Assembly: GCF_006385135.1 (NCBI RefSeq) | Contig: NZ_CP041025.1 | Coordinates: 2,201,501 to 2,265,500, forward strand | DNA: 64,000 nt | Source: Paremcibacter congregatus | GTDB lineage: Bacteria > Pseudomonadota > Alphaproteobacteria > Sphingomonadales > Emcibacteraceae | Reading direction: 5' to 3' | In this document: positions 36,645 to 44,745 of the stretch, piece after piece | How the letters are laid out: each line of letters opens with the position of its first letter | Numbering within the stretch: position 1 is the stretch's first letter | Notes under the pieces: model-generated | What the model was told of the DNA's origin: nothing | What the model saw: the letters and a program-made list of their open reading frames with translations, nothing else | Databases searched by the model: none | Program-made: the position numbers and the translations under genes

Positions 36645-37667
36645 TTATGAGGCTAATAATTCAAGTTTTTCATTTACCCAAGAAATAATACTCTCAAAAT
36701 CATTTACGCGCTCAATAAGTATCTCTTTTTTTGAATTCATATTACTTCTATATACTTGATCTACATAAAAGGGTATGCGGTCTCTATAAAAAATAAGATT
36801 CCCCAGTGAACCTCCACATAGGTACTCCAATCTTTCTGCACGTGTTTCTCCATTTTGTGGTTCAATACAAAATGGAATGAATAGTCCTGTCGCAATATTT
36901 TCCCTTGACGAAAAATCGCTTTCAAGCCAGTAAGTCAATTTAGCAAGGATACTGTTTCGAAGGGGTTTTGATGTCCAATTTTCACCTGAAGCGACTTGGC
37001 TAACTAAAAACATTTTATTGGGTAAATTGTCATTGGTAGGTATCCATGACACAATATCAATTTCAAAGTCCTTGACTCTTTTTGGAGCTGCTGCATGGGG
37101 GTTTTTTGCAAACTTTGCCCCGTCCGCAGTATAAAGACATAAGCGTTTTAATGCATCAGGAAAATTTGATTGGTCTTGTCGAGGCCAACCAAATGATATT
37201 GACGAGCCATTAATATAGCCACTGGCTGCAATCGTACTAATGACCTGAAATAATTCTCTTGCTGGATCATTATTCTTAAGTTTTAGAAATTGTGTTCCCT
37301 CAATAGCATCCGTATCTTTGGCATGAGACAAAAATAAACACAATAGGTAAGCATAATTACCCTGATTAAGTTCGGCGGTTAAATCCTTCAATCGGATTTC
37401 TTTTCTGGATAGGATAAATGGATATGAATTGCCAAGACTATTGGAACGTTTAGTAATTTCCTCAATCCAGTCTAAAATATTTTCTTCTTGCTCGGTATCA
37501 ATTTTTTCATAATTAGAACTTGCGGCATCACCTTCATCGTCTTGCATGCGATGTAATTGAGAAAATCTAAACCGTTTAAATTCTGACTGGAGAACTTTTA
37601 GCTCAATCCAGTCAGCAATGTCATTAATTGATGATTTCGAGGAAATAGAAGGCTTAACAAAGGCCAT
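36645..37667 (-). CDS. Unrecognised cargo protein with PD-(D/E)XK-nuclease-like core
   Basis: 340 aa, no membrane segment. I cannot assign a family with certainty. A strand-turn-strand FEIDIVSWIP (201-210, with E202 and D204) is followed by KMFLVSQVASGENWTSK (218-234, with Q224, W231 and K234). This spacing, acidic-hydrophobic strand then QxAxGxNWxxK, resembles the catalytic core of PD-(D/E)XK nucleases with a variant last motif. The N-terminal 200 residues are helical and charged. The gene lies between the ParB-like gene (16 bases) and the methylase (67 bases), so a nuclease partner role is plausible but unproven. Confidence 0.55.
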   Translation of the reverse strand: MAFVKPSISSKSSINDIADWIELKVLQSEFKRFRFSQLHRMQDDEGDAASSNYEKIDTEQEENILDWIEEITKRSNSLGNSYPFILSRKEIRLKDLTAELNQGNYAYLLCLFLSHAKDTDAIEGTQFLKLKNNDPARELFQVISTIAASGYINGSSISFGWPRQDQSNFPDALKRLCLYTADGAKFAKNPHAAAPKRVKDFEIDIVSWIPTNDNLPNKMFLVSQVASGENWTSKPLRNSILAKLTYWLESDFSSRENIATGLFIPFCIEPQNGETRAERLEYLCGGSLGNLIFYRDRIPFYVDQVYRSNMNSKKEILIERVNDFESIISWVNEKLELLAS

Positions 37668-37683
37668 AAATTATAATCCGATG

Positions 37684-38808
37684 TTATTCTTTTTTATTTT
37701 TTGTATTTATCATTTCTACTGAACCTAGCAATGCACTCGCTCCTTGCGAGATTTTTTTCGCAATTCTCACTATTTCATCATCTTCGCCGTCATATCTTGT
37801 GGTAGCAGCCATTGCTGCATTGACCTGAGCCAACGTCTTTCTAATAATTTCATTAAAAAACTCGTCATCTGGCCTCACATTATCATACGCAATATCTAAT
37901 GAAAGCCCTGCTCGCAAGTCATTAAGTCCATCTTTATTAGCGATGGTTCTTCCTAAATTTGAAAGATCGGGGTTCTGAGACTTTATAAGTGAGGGCTTGT
38001 TCTCTGATTTTACTCCATATAGGTAACCTAATACTTCTTTGAGTTCAGAAAAATTTTCTTCAGGTACTGGAGCTGATGTTGGGGCTTTATTCCAGTCACG
38101 GCTTAGGCCGATAAAATCCCTATACTCCGCTTTCTCCAGCGCAGTATATAAATGCGAGAAACCAAAAGGTCCAACTTTAGCGCGATCATTAATCTCGAAT
38201 AAATTCGCCGCAATTGCTTGTTCTAAAACTAGCATACTACCAATAAGTTTTCTGACAGTATTGTGTGCATCACCGATAGATTGCGCAATGTCTTCAATTG
38301 ACGTTTTGCTGACTAGATATTGTTTTGTCACAAATTTCGCTTTTGCGTATGAGCCCCATTTATAAGGGCCTTTAATGTGCTTAAAGCCTATTAAGGCATG
38401 AGCCTCTTCTTCAGTATCTACTTGATATACTGGTACAGTAACGAAAGACCTCAAAATATCGTCAACGACTTGGGTGGAATCAATTTTAATACCACACTCT
38501 TTTGCTAGTGATGAATCCTTTATAAGTCGCATCGCTGCAAGACGACGATTCCCCTCTAAAACACGATATATTTTATCTTGTGATTTAATAACAATTAATG
38601 GCTCGACTGGTATATATCCGTTTTGAAGTATTGATGTAATTAATTCACCAATATCAGCTTCCTCATCTAGGGTTTCGATCATTTGCACATCACGATCGGA
38701 ACCTGTTGATAATTCATCCCACTCCATTGCAAGACGTGGGTTGCGGTAATCGAAATGTAACTCTTCCATTGGAACTGACATTACTTTACGTTGGATTATA
38801 TTTGGCAT
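37684..38808 (-). CDS. ParB/sulfiredoxin-domain protein of the cargo cassette
   Basis: 374 aa. The N-terminal ParB-like fold shows VPMEELHFDYRNPRL (about 13-27), IGELITSILQNGYIPVEPLI (about 53-72) and VLEGNRRLAAMRLI (about 83-96). The last is the GxxR nucleotide-binding motif of ParB/Srx enzymes. A helix-turn-helix-like part follows (KTSIEDIAQSIGDAHNTVRK, about 168-187). The C-terminal 150 residues are unassigned. No parA is present, so chromosome partitioning is unlikely. It is the first gene of the three-gene cargo. Confidence 0.8.
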   Translation of the reverse strand: MPNIIQRKVMSVPMEELHFDYRNPRLAMEWDELSTGSDRDVQMIETLDEEADIGELITSILQNGYIPVEPLIVIKSQDKIYRVLEGNRRLAAMRLIKDSSLAKECGIKIDSTQVVDDILRSFVTVPVYQVDTEEEAHALIGFKHIKGPYKWGSYAKAKFVTKQYLVSKTSIEDIAQSIGDAHNTVRKLIGSMLVLEQAIAANLFEINDRAKVGPFGFSHLYTALEKAEYRDFIGLSRDWNKAPTSAPVPEENFSELKEVLGYLYGVKSENKPSLIKSQNPDLSNLGRTIANKDGLNDLRAGLSLDIAYDNVRPDDEFFNEIIRKTLAQVNAAMAATTRYDGEDDEIVRIAKKISQGASALLGSVEMINTKNKKE

Positions 38809-39007
38809 GATATACCTTTATATTATATCTGCATTGATTTATTAAATTTCAAAGCCGCAACTCATAAGCTTATCTTTTTGTATATTCTTTTTGTTAAGAA
38901 GGCTAGAGAAAAACTGATACAATCATTAATGTCAATACTGAAATAAATGGGGTTAAACCTTCTGATGGCTTGCAAATTTTAAATAGAAAAATCTAAATAT
39001 TCTTTAA
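38809..39007. promoter_or_regulatory. Spacer upstream of the cargo cassette
   Basis: About 200 strongly AT-rich bases between the relaxase stop and the ParB-like start. The cassette promoter must be here if it is transcribed independently. The minus strand carries AT-rich hexamers such as TATAAT at 38819-38824, about 10 bases before the ATG, so too close to be the -10 by itself. No hairpin is obvious. Confidence 0.3.
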
Positions 39008-41008
39008 TCACGAAATCCCCATCCCTCTCTTCTTACCAATATTCCAGGAAACACCCCCTCTACTGTTAATACCCCCGGATACAGACTGCCCCCGAGCCCG
39101 TTCCAACACAGAGCGCCACGGGACCAGAGTGAACTCTTTTGAATTTTCGATAACAGCATATTTGGCGCTCACCAGATCTACTGGTTTGGTATAAGTGCCC
39201 TCTATTTGATCACCCTTGCAGACCCTTCTAAACGCCTTGCCCGTTTCCTCGGCAATCGTGACAGCCACTTTCGAGAGTTCCCGTTGTTCAAGTCTTTTAA
39301 GTAGATCTCTTTGATACGTTATACCCTGAACCGTTTCACGGGCAAACCCTTCAGCCATAAGATAAGCTCGCCTTTGCTTGAGGGCATTATCAACCTCAGC
39401 TCCAAAACCAACATTACTCAAATGAAATTTCTTCTGATCCAGCAAAGTGTTATCCAGCCACGTTGCCCCTGTTGCTGAAACTTGAACATCCAGTGAGAAG
39501 CGGGACCGGATGGTAGTGGCTACCGGTGAACGGCTTGCGTGTTTGCGCTCATGATCTGTAACATCATCCAGATAGCCGTCAGGAATCTTCCAGCTGCCAT
39601 CCGTAAACCGCCTTACGATATTAACCCGCCGCAAAGCCTCCAGCCTTCTCACATGGGCACGGATAAATTCCTTTGAGGCACCAGGATCGTGAAACGCATG
39701 ATATTCCGCGCTATAAAGCCCGTTATTTTCTTCGGCGATATTGACAATTGACTGGTCCGTTTTCCTTGGATGAACTGATTTGTCTTTCAGTTCAACAATA
39801 CTTCCCGTTTTATATTCCCCAATATCATTCTGCTGACCAATATCAGCGTAATGGGTTTTACCGTCTATTCCTTCTACTACTAGGTAATAGCGGTCATTAA
39901 ATTCATCGGACAACCCTTTGGCAGCAAGTTTGCCGGTGATTACCTTGTCAGGTTGCTCCGCTGGTCGAAAAATTTCATAAGCCGTCCGTAGAGGGTCACG
40001 CTTCTGCCGTTTCATTTCAGCATGCATCATTTTGATAATATCCCCACGCTGCCCGAGATCACGCAAAGTGGATTCCATATCTTTTGATAGCCGCCATCGA
40101 AGAGGGCCAACTTCTTCGGCGAGCCCCATAGTCTGCAATTTCTTCAGGCGGGATAAATCAAACCCGCGCCGGGACATTCTACTACCGTCTTCAACGCCAT
40201 CAATCCGCAAATCAATGATACTATTTTCCGCTTGTCGAATTATACCCTGGTCAATTGACGTGAACCGGTCTTGGCGCACTTCCCGGCGGAGAGTATTTTC
40301 AATCTCATGATCCTGACGCGGCCCGAGTTCATCGGTCATGAGATTACAGGCTCTTGTCCTCAAGCCATGGGAAAGATAATCCCGTGCGATGATCAAATCC
40401 TGACTCTGACCTTGGCCCTGATCATCGACACCGCGCAAAATAATATGGGTATGGGGATTATCCGTATTATAATGATCGACAGCCACCCAATCCAGCTTGG
40501 CGCTTAAGTCCTTTTCCATCTGCAGCATCAAATCACGGGTAAAAATTTTCATATTGTCAAGTTCTACGGCATCTTCCGGCGAAACGATAAAACGGAACTG
40601 ATGGCGATCCTCTTTTGCTTGATCCAGAAATTTCTCGCCATCAATTTCATCATGGTCAGCGTTATAGAGTTTACCTTCTTCATTTTCTTTGGAAACGCCG
40701 TCTCTTTGTACATAACGAAGGTGACTGCTTGCTTTACCAAATCCTGTTCCAGCAAGTTTTACAAAACGCGCCTTGATCACGACCCGTCGCCCCCTAATTC
40801 CCGCCATCCTTGATGGTACAACCGCACGACTGCCCCGGCCAATATTACGTCCGGTAAAGCTATTACGGGATCGGGTCTTTCCAAAGCTCGGGTTCATCCT
40901 GCCCGCCGCATTCAGCACACGGTTTACATAGCGCTTGCCAGAGCTACGGCCAATGTCCCTGAGCCTTCCGAGCTTAGGGCGAAATACATCATCGAAATCA
41001 TCCGTCAC
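39008..41008 (-). CDS. Relaxase, VirD2/RlxS-like with DUF3363
   Basis: 666 aa from GTG 41008, which has GGAGGT seven bases upstream; the ATG at 41074 has no such signal. An Arg-rich N-terminus leads to the relaxase fold with SHLRYVQRDGV (candidate nicking Tyr) and the metal-binding HYNTDNPHTHIILRG (three His). The DUF3363 half ends with SAKYAVIENSKEFTLVPWRS. It nicks oriT and pilots the DNA strand. It belongs with traF and DUF2840 upstream, but is separated from traG by the cargo cassette. Confidence 0.92.
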   Translation of the reverse strand: MTDDFDDVFRPKLGRLRDIGRSSGKRYVNRVLNAAGRMNPSFGKTRSRNSFTGRNIGRGSRAVVPSRMAGIRGRRVVIKARFVKLAGTGFGKASSHLRYVQRDGVSKENEEGKLYNADHDEIDGEKFLDQAKEDRHQFRFIVSPEDAVELDNMKIFTRDLMLQMEKDLSAKLDWVAVDHYNTDNPHTHIILRGVDDQGQGQSQDLIIARDYLSHGLRTRACNLMTDELGPRQDHEIENTLRREVRQDRFTSIDQGIIRQAENSIIDLRIDGVEDGSRMSRRGFDLSRLKKLQTMGLAEEVGPLRWRLSKDMESTLRDLGQRGDIIKMMHAEMKRQKRDPLRTAYEIFRPAEQPDKVITGKLAAKGLSDEFNDRYYLVVEGIDGKTHYADIGQQNDIGEYKTGSIVELKDKSVHPRKTDQSIVNIAEENNGLYSAEYHAFHDPGASKEFIRAHVRRLEALRRVNIVRRFTDGSWKIPDGYLDDVTDHERKHASRSPVATTIRSRFSLDVQVSATGATWLDNTLLDQKKFHLSNVGFGAEVDNALKQRRAYLMAEGFARETVQGITYQRDLLKRLEQRELSKVAVTIAEETGKAFRRVCKGDQIEGTYTKPVDLVSAKYAVIENSKEFTLVPWRSVLERARGQSVSGGINSRGGVSWNIGKKRGMGIS

Positions 41009-41074
41009 TAGCTTGACCTCCAAACATATAATCCATTGATAAATAGGTGTATTTCTACTGTGTGGGCTCGCCAT

Positions 41075-41267
41075 TTCCCTTCAAACCTTCAATTGTGCAA
41101 AAACCTAGCCCACCCCTATGAGCCCTTGTGGGCTCCTCTAAAGATGTGCAGATCCGGGTTCCAGTAGGGAACGCCCATATTCCTTTTATCTTGCCCTCAA
41201 CCCTTTACTTTCCCTTGGCCTTCAACTTTTACCGCCTCTTCATTAAGGTACTTTTCCTTCTTCTTGA
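41075..41267. other. Candidate oriT region
   Basis: About 190 bases between relaxase start and traF stop, a usual oriT position. It holds two small perfect hairpins: GAGCCC-TTGT-GGGCTC at 41120-41135 and GTTCC-AGTAG-GGAAC at 41158-41172, on otherwise pyrimidine-rich plus-strand sequence. No nic site can be identified by eye. Confidence 0.35.
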
Positions 41268-41780
41268 TTACGGAATGTAAATCGGGGTAGCTATGCCAAC
41301 CACATCGCTTACATATAAAGGTCCAAAATAACGGCCATCAAAGCTGTCGGGCGCGTCCATCAGGGCAAAAAACTGTTTGTCACTCAGTGTTAAACAACCT
41401 TGCCAAACGGGGAGAAAGCGACCTTGACTGTCAACTTTTAAGGCCGTTGCAACAGGCTTTCCCTTGACATAAACCAGCTCCCCCCAACGGCAGATTTGAT
41501 CACCGGGCAGGCCAACAATCCGCTTAATGAGGGGAACATTCAGGGGCAGATAATGTCTTTGCGCCGCCATCATTTTGAACTTCTGAGGCGTTGGAATAAT
41601 GACATAGTCACCCCTTTTGAGCTCGTCCGGGCCCTCTAATGCCGCCACAAGGTAGAAGCCAACCGGGGCGCTGGGCGACGGGTTATAGGTTATTCTGGTC
41701 TGAACATTGACTGCCATGGGGGTCAGGGTAAGGGCAATGGCACTCCCAACAAATGCCAATATCATTAACCGTTTTGTCAT
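41268..41780 (-). CDS. traF: TraF-like S26 signal peptidase
   Basis: 170 aa from MTKRLMIL at 41780, whose ATG overlaps the DUF2840 stop; eight codons upstream are rejected. An N-terminal membrane helix (about 4-24) is followed by the serine motif YNPSPSAPVGFY and the lysine motif PLIKRIVGLPGD, then GCLTLSDKQFFALMDAPDSF. In Trb systems this periplasmic protease matures and cyclises the TrbC pilin. It appears intact. Confidence 0.92.
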   Translation of the reverse strand: MTKRLMILAFVGSAIALTLTPMAVNVQTRITYNPSPSAPVGFYLVAALEGPDELKRGDYVIIPTPQKFKMMAAQRHYLPLNVPLIKRIVGLPGDQICRWGELVYVKGKPVATALKVDSQGRFLPVWQGCLTLSDKQFFALMDAPDSFDGRYFGPLYVSDVVGIATPIYIP

Positions 41781-42241
41781 GATACCGCCCTTTCCAACAA
41801 CCATGCCCGATGCTGTTCCGGCCTATAGGGCAGAGGATCAAGAGATGAATTTATCCGCGCATTACTCTGAACCCAATAGTCGGGGGCCACATCACTGCCG
41901 TCAATATCCCGGGCTTCGATCTGATCTATGGCCTTAAAAAAACGTTGCACCCGTTCCTTGCCCGAGATGTCAGCAAGTATTTCTGCGCCCGGTGTTATGC
42001 CATAGATGACCTGTTGAGGCGTGGTATCATCGCCAGCACGCAGGACAAAGAACCGCCAGCTTTTTGTGTCATAATCATTCGCCTGCCACTTAATATAACC
42101 GAAGATAGCGCCTGCGGGATAATATTCATAAGCCTCGCGACCTGTGAAGTCATCACGATATTTAGGAATGCCAAAACGGATATAATTGTTGAATAAATCT
42201 CTGCCATAATGAAGATGAACCCGGGTAAGAAAGCCTGTCAT
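41777..42241 (-). CDS. DUF2840 protein
   Basis: 154 aa. TRVHLHYGRDLFNNYIRFG and PAGAIFGYIKWQANDYDTKS are the DUF2840 signatures. The C-terminal part with LADISGKERVQRFFKAIDQI and PDYWVQSNARI is also typical. The family is confined to conjugative elements of this type, between parA and traF; its role is unknown. The start overlaps the HTH gene stop (ATGA). Confidence 0.9.
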   Translation of the reverse strand: MTGFLTRVHLHYGRDLFNNYIRFGIPKYRDDFTGREAYEYYPAGAIFGYIKWQANDYDTKSWRFFVLRAGDDTTPQQVIYGITPGAEILADISGKERVQRFFKAIDQIEARDIDGSDVAPDYWVQSNARINSSLDPLPYRPEQHRAWLLERAVS

Positions 42242-42627
42242 GTTGCTTCTCCCCCCTCATCAGGTCCTGTCTTGGGTCCTATATCCGGCGGCTTACTGCC
42301 TAGCCCTATATCCAACCCCTCATCTGGTTCTATATCCGATGATGTCATGTTCGGCCCGTCATCCGCCGCCCTATAACGCCGGGCCGTTTGTTGTTTCTGA
42401 CCCTCGGACCAGCAGTCCAGGTCATGCAGGTGATAGACAATACGGCGGCCATGTTGCCGGAACAGGGGCCCCTGACTTTGCTGTCGCCATTTATCCAGGG
42501 TCTCAGGTTTAACCTTTAATCGGGCGGCAGCCTGCGCCACGGTAAGGTAGGGCGTGTTATCTTCCAGGCTATAGCCATATAGGTTACCAACCATGAGGCT
42601 GGATAATATCTTTGTCTCTTCTGTCAT
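42238..42627 (-). CDS. Helix-turn-helix (MerR/excisionase-type) protein
   Basis: 129 aa. The HTH_17-like core YLTVAQAAARLKVKPETLDK is followed by WRQQSQGPLFRQHGRRIVYH and LHDLDCWSEG. The C-terminal 45 residues are low complexity, rich in D, E, G and P with repeated DIGLG/DIGPK. Position and fold fit the RdfS-type directionality factor or transcriptional activator of Tn4371-like elements. In complete elements repA and parA come between this gene and DUF2840; here they are absent and the genes overlap. Confidence 0.8.
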   Translation of the reverse strand: MTEETKILSSLMVGNLYGYSLEDNTPYLTVAQAAARLKVKPETLDKWRQQSQGPLFRQHGRRIVYHLHDLDCWSEGQKQQTARRYRAADDGPNMTSSDIEPDEGLDIGLGSKPPDIGPKTGPDEGGEAT

Positions 42628-42787
42628 AAAGTTTCTCCAGAAATTGCTTTAAGAAGAAACAACATGATTGAATATAACCAAGGGCGGCAGTATCCATCAC
42701 TATGGTGGCCGACACCGATACCCCTGCTGTTTTGCAAAACATCCCCTGACAGAGATAGAAAAAATACTCCCAAGCAAACAAGAATTT

Positions 42788-42841
42788 ATGTTCACGATGA
42801 GGAAGAGCCCATGTTCACGGCCCGCAGAAATCCATATTCAC
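42788..42841 (+). repeat. Iteron-like array 1 (three ATRTTCAC at 23-bp pitch)
   Basis: ATGTTCAC at 42788-42795, ATGTTCAC at 42811-42818 and ATATTCAC at 42834-42841 are spaced exactly 23 bases start to start. The pitch (about two helical turns) puts all sites on one face of the DNA, as in iterons or multi-site operators. They lie between the HTH gene and the frameshifted DUF2285 gene, in about 290 bases without a gene. Confidence 0.65.
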
Positions 42842-42919
42842 CATCGTAGGAATACGCAATACCTCCGTGGTTTTGCAAAGCATCAGACGAGAAGTTACCG
42901 CCCCGATCATCACCAAACA

Positions 42920-43799
42920 TCAATGAATGAGTGATTTATAGCCCCCATCCCTGAACCTGATGCCGCGCTTGACACTTCGGATCAGGCGGTTCTTCATGGT
43001 CTGATTGGGATCATTCCAGTCTTCTCCCACAGCTTGTTTGCCATATAGAAAGATGCCGATTTCACGGTAGGACCAACCCGCCATACGTTTATCAAGGGCG
43101 ACCAACGCATCCCGGTTGCGCCTGCCTTCCACGGTCCATGTATTTTTATGGGTCATATCAGGTGTCCTTCTATGGTTGCATGAGGGGGGATTGTTGGAAG
43201 AATGATGGGCTAATGATTTGCCCCGGCAGTGGTCCGCAAATAGTTTAATGGCCTTCAATTGAGGCCCGCAATTCCAGATATTATCCACGATCAATTCAAT
43301 TAAAATGGGATCACAGCGAATGTCATCGCCCTGACACAGGACGTGTGAATTATACTGGCCATCAGTGAGCAACAGATGTTGGCCATTGTGAGGCATCTTC
43401 AGGAGAGCCTTTCGGCAGGCAATATCCTTAAGCGATATCGTCCCGCTGTGATCATTTATGACTTCCCGGGCATAGGCTGAGATTATCGTTGCCCCAAAGC
43501 ACCAGAATAGGTCAGCCTCCAGCGCAGATAAAGCGGGGTCAACGAAAGAAATAAAGCCCCCACTTCAGGGCCCGTAAAAACTGCCGCCGTATTCTAATAA
43601 GCTTTGTCCCCGAGGTCAGGCGGAGGGGCTTTAATCTGCCCGCCCGGCTGATGCGCCAGTCCCGGCAATAGTCCGGATGGCGCCGCAGATATTCCCAGGC
43701 AAGGGCGCTGCCAGAGAGGCTGGCCACATAGTCATAGCTGGATAAGGCATTAGGGAGAGATGGTAAATATAATTTAGATTGTGGTTTTACATATGTCAT
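42920..43799 (-). pseudogene. DUF6499/DUF2285 regulator, split by a frameshift
   Basis: The first part (43799-43539) reads YDYVASLSGSALAWEYLRRH and PDYCRDWRISR, the N-terminal domain of this family, and stops at TGA 43539. One frame over the protein continues without a gap as FVDPALSALEADLFW and then KMPHNGQHLLLTDGQYNSHV. It ends with the DUF2285 motif LDKRMAGWSYREIGIFLYGK and RSVKRGIRFRDGGYKSLIH. The shift lies in the T-rich tract at about 43542-43556. The whole would be about 290 aa. It is either a pseudogene, a programmed shift or a sequencing error. Confidence 0.75.
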
Positions 43800-43993
43800 A
43801 GGTATGCTCCTGTCGTAATATATTGAGCCCTACCCTCGCCTGCTTTAGATTGTATTATTTTTTATAACACCCTACTTTCCATACAATTCAGGCTGAATTA
43901 CGGCACCTAAAACTTGTATAAAATACCCCTTAAAGTAAGGGTAATATGAGGGTGGAAATCGGACCGGAAAGGAGGCTGCTAAAATCGCAAAAC

Positions 43994-44048
43994 ATGTTCC
44001 CGGTCAGACTAGAAACTATGTTCATAAAATGTCAGAACCCATATTCAC
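43994..44048 (+). repeat. Iteron-like array 2 (three ATRTTCMY at 23-24-bp pitch)
   Basis: ATGTTCCC at 43994, ATGTTCAT at 44018 and ATATTCAC at 44041 repeat the pattern of array 1, including the third copy with ATATTCAC preceded by CC. The array lies upstream of the split DUF2285 gene, in the roughly 320-base gap 43800-44121 that otherwise shows no gene. Autoregulation of that gene, or binding of a lost RepA, are possible roles. Confidence 0.55.
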
Positions 44049-44121
44049 AATGCTCAAAAATCGAGACTCACGGTAATTATAATACGCACATATCATCATG
44101 AGCGCTGGCAAAACGATCTGG

Positions 44122-44745
44122 TCATTCTTTCACAGATGGTTTATGGCCCGGTTTTCTGGAGCGGCTAAAGCGTCTCAAAAGGCTGGCCTCGACCGGGCCC
44201 CTTTCCCATTCAATCAGGATTTGCCGCCAGCTGACCGGCACAACACCGGCCTGGGTCAGGCGCTCAAAACTCATGTCATAACTCTCTCGGGTCTGGCCAA
44301 GGCAGGCATCCTTAACCACATACGTATCATAGCCTATCTCCAGGGCGCATAGGGCGGTGAGGCTAAGGGAGGTTTCCGCAGACAGGCCCGCGATCAGTAA
44401 CCGGGGCCGGTTTGCTTGGCTTACAGCCTCGGTGAAAGCCCTGTTCTCCCAGGGGTTAAAGCCGGTTCGGGGGAGAATGGCGGCATCACCAATGGCTCTG
44501 TGAAGTTTTAAGCTAATGCTTCCCTCAATCACATTGGTTTCCACCATACTGATAATAGTCGGGATACCCAGGGATTTTGCCGCCTTGATTAAGGACACCG
44601 CCGCATCTTCAGCCCGGTCGATATCCTGCCTTTCGAAGCAGGAAGAAAACGCTGGCTGGTGATCGATAATGACAAGCGTTGTTTCTTCAGGCGAGATTAG
44701 GATATTATATATATAATCAGCTGTGGTCACACCGTCTCCATCCAT
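44122..44745 (-). CDS. Isochorismatase-family hydrolase, YcaC-like, catalytic Cys replaced
   Basis: 207 aa. The N-terminal Asp motif LVIIDHQPAF (about 24-33), the second block PTIISMVETNV and the end DTYVVKDACLGQT with AGVVPVSWRQILIEW match YcaC-like isochorismatase-superfamily hydrolases. The nucleophile block, normally TEVCVxxP, reads AETSLSLTAL, with Ser where Cys is expected. The enzyme may use Ser, or be inactive. The start overlaps the aminotransferase stop; GTG 44730 is an alternative start. Confidence 0.8.
   Translation of the reverse strand: MDGDGVTTADYIYNILISPEETTLVIIDHQPAFSSCFERQDIDRAEDAAVSLIKAAKSLGIPTIISMVETNVIEGSISLKLHRAIGDAAILPRTGFNPWENRAFTEAVSQANRPRLLIAGLSAETSLSLTALCALEIGYDTYVVKDACLGQTRESYDMSFERLTQAGVVPVSWRQILIEWERGPVEASLLRRFSRSRKPGHKPSVKE

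Noticed and set aside
37684-38808. Partitioning protein ParB proper
   Set aside because: No parA or parS array is adjacent, the C-terminal half is not ParB-like, and the neighbours are a methylase and a nuclease-like gene.
41009-41074. ATG-started extension of the relaxase
   Set aside because: GTG 41008 has GGAGGT at ideal distance, and the extension contains unrelated sequence that could be part of oriT.
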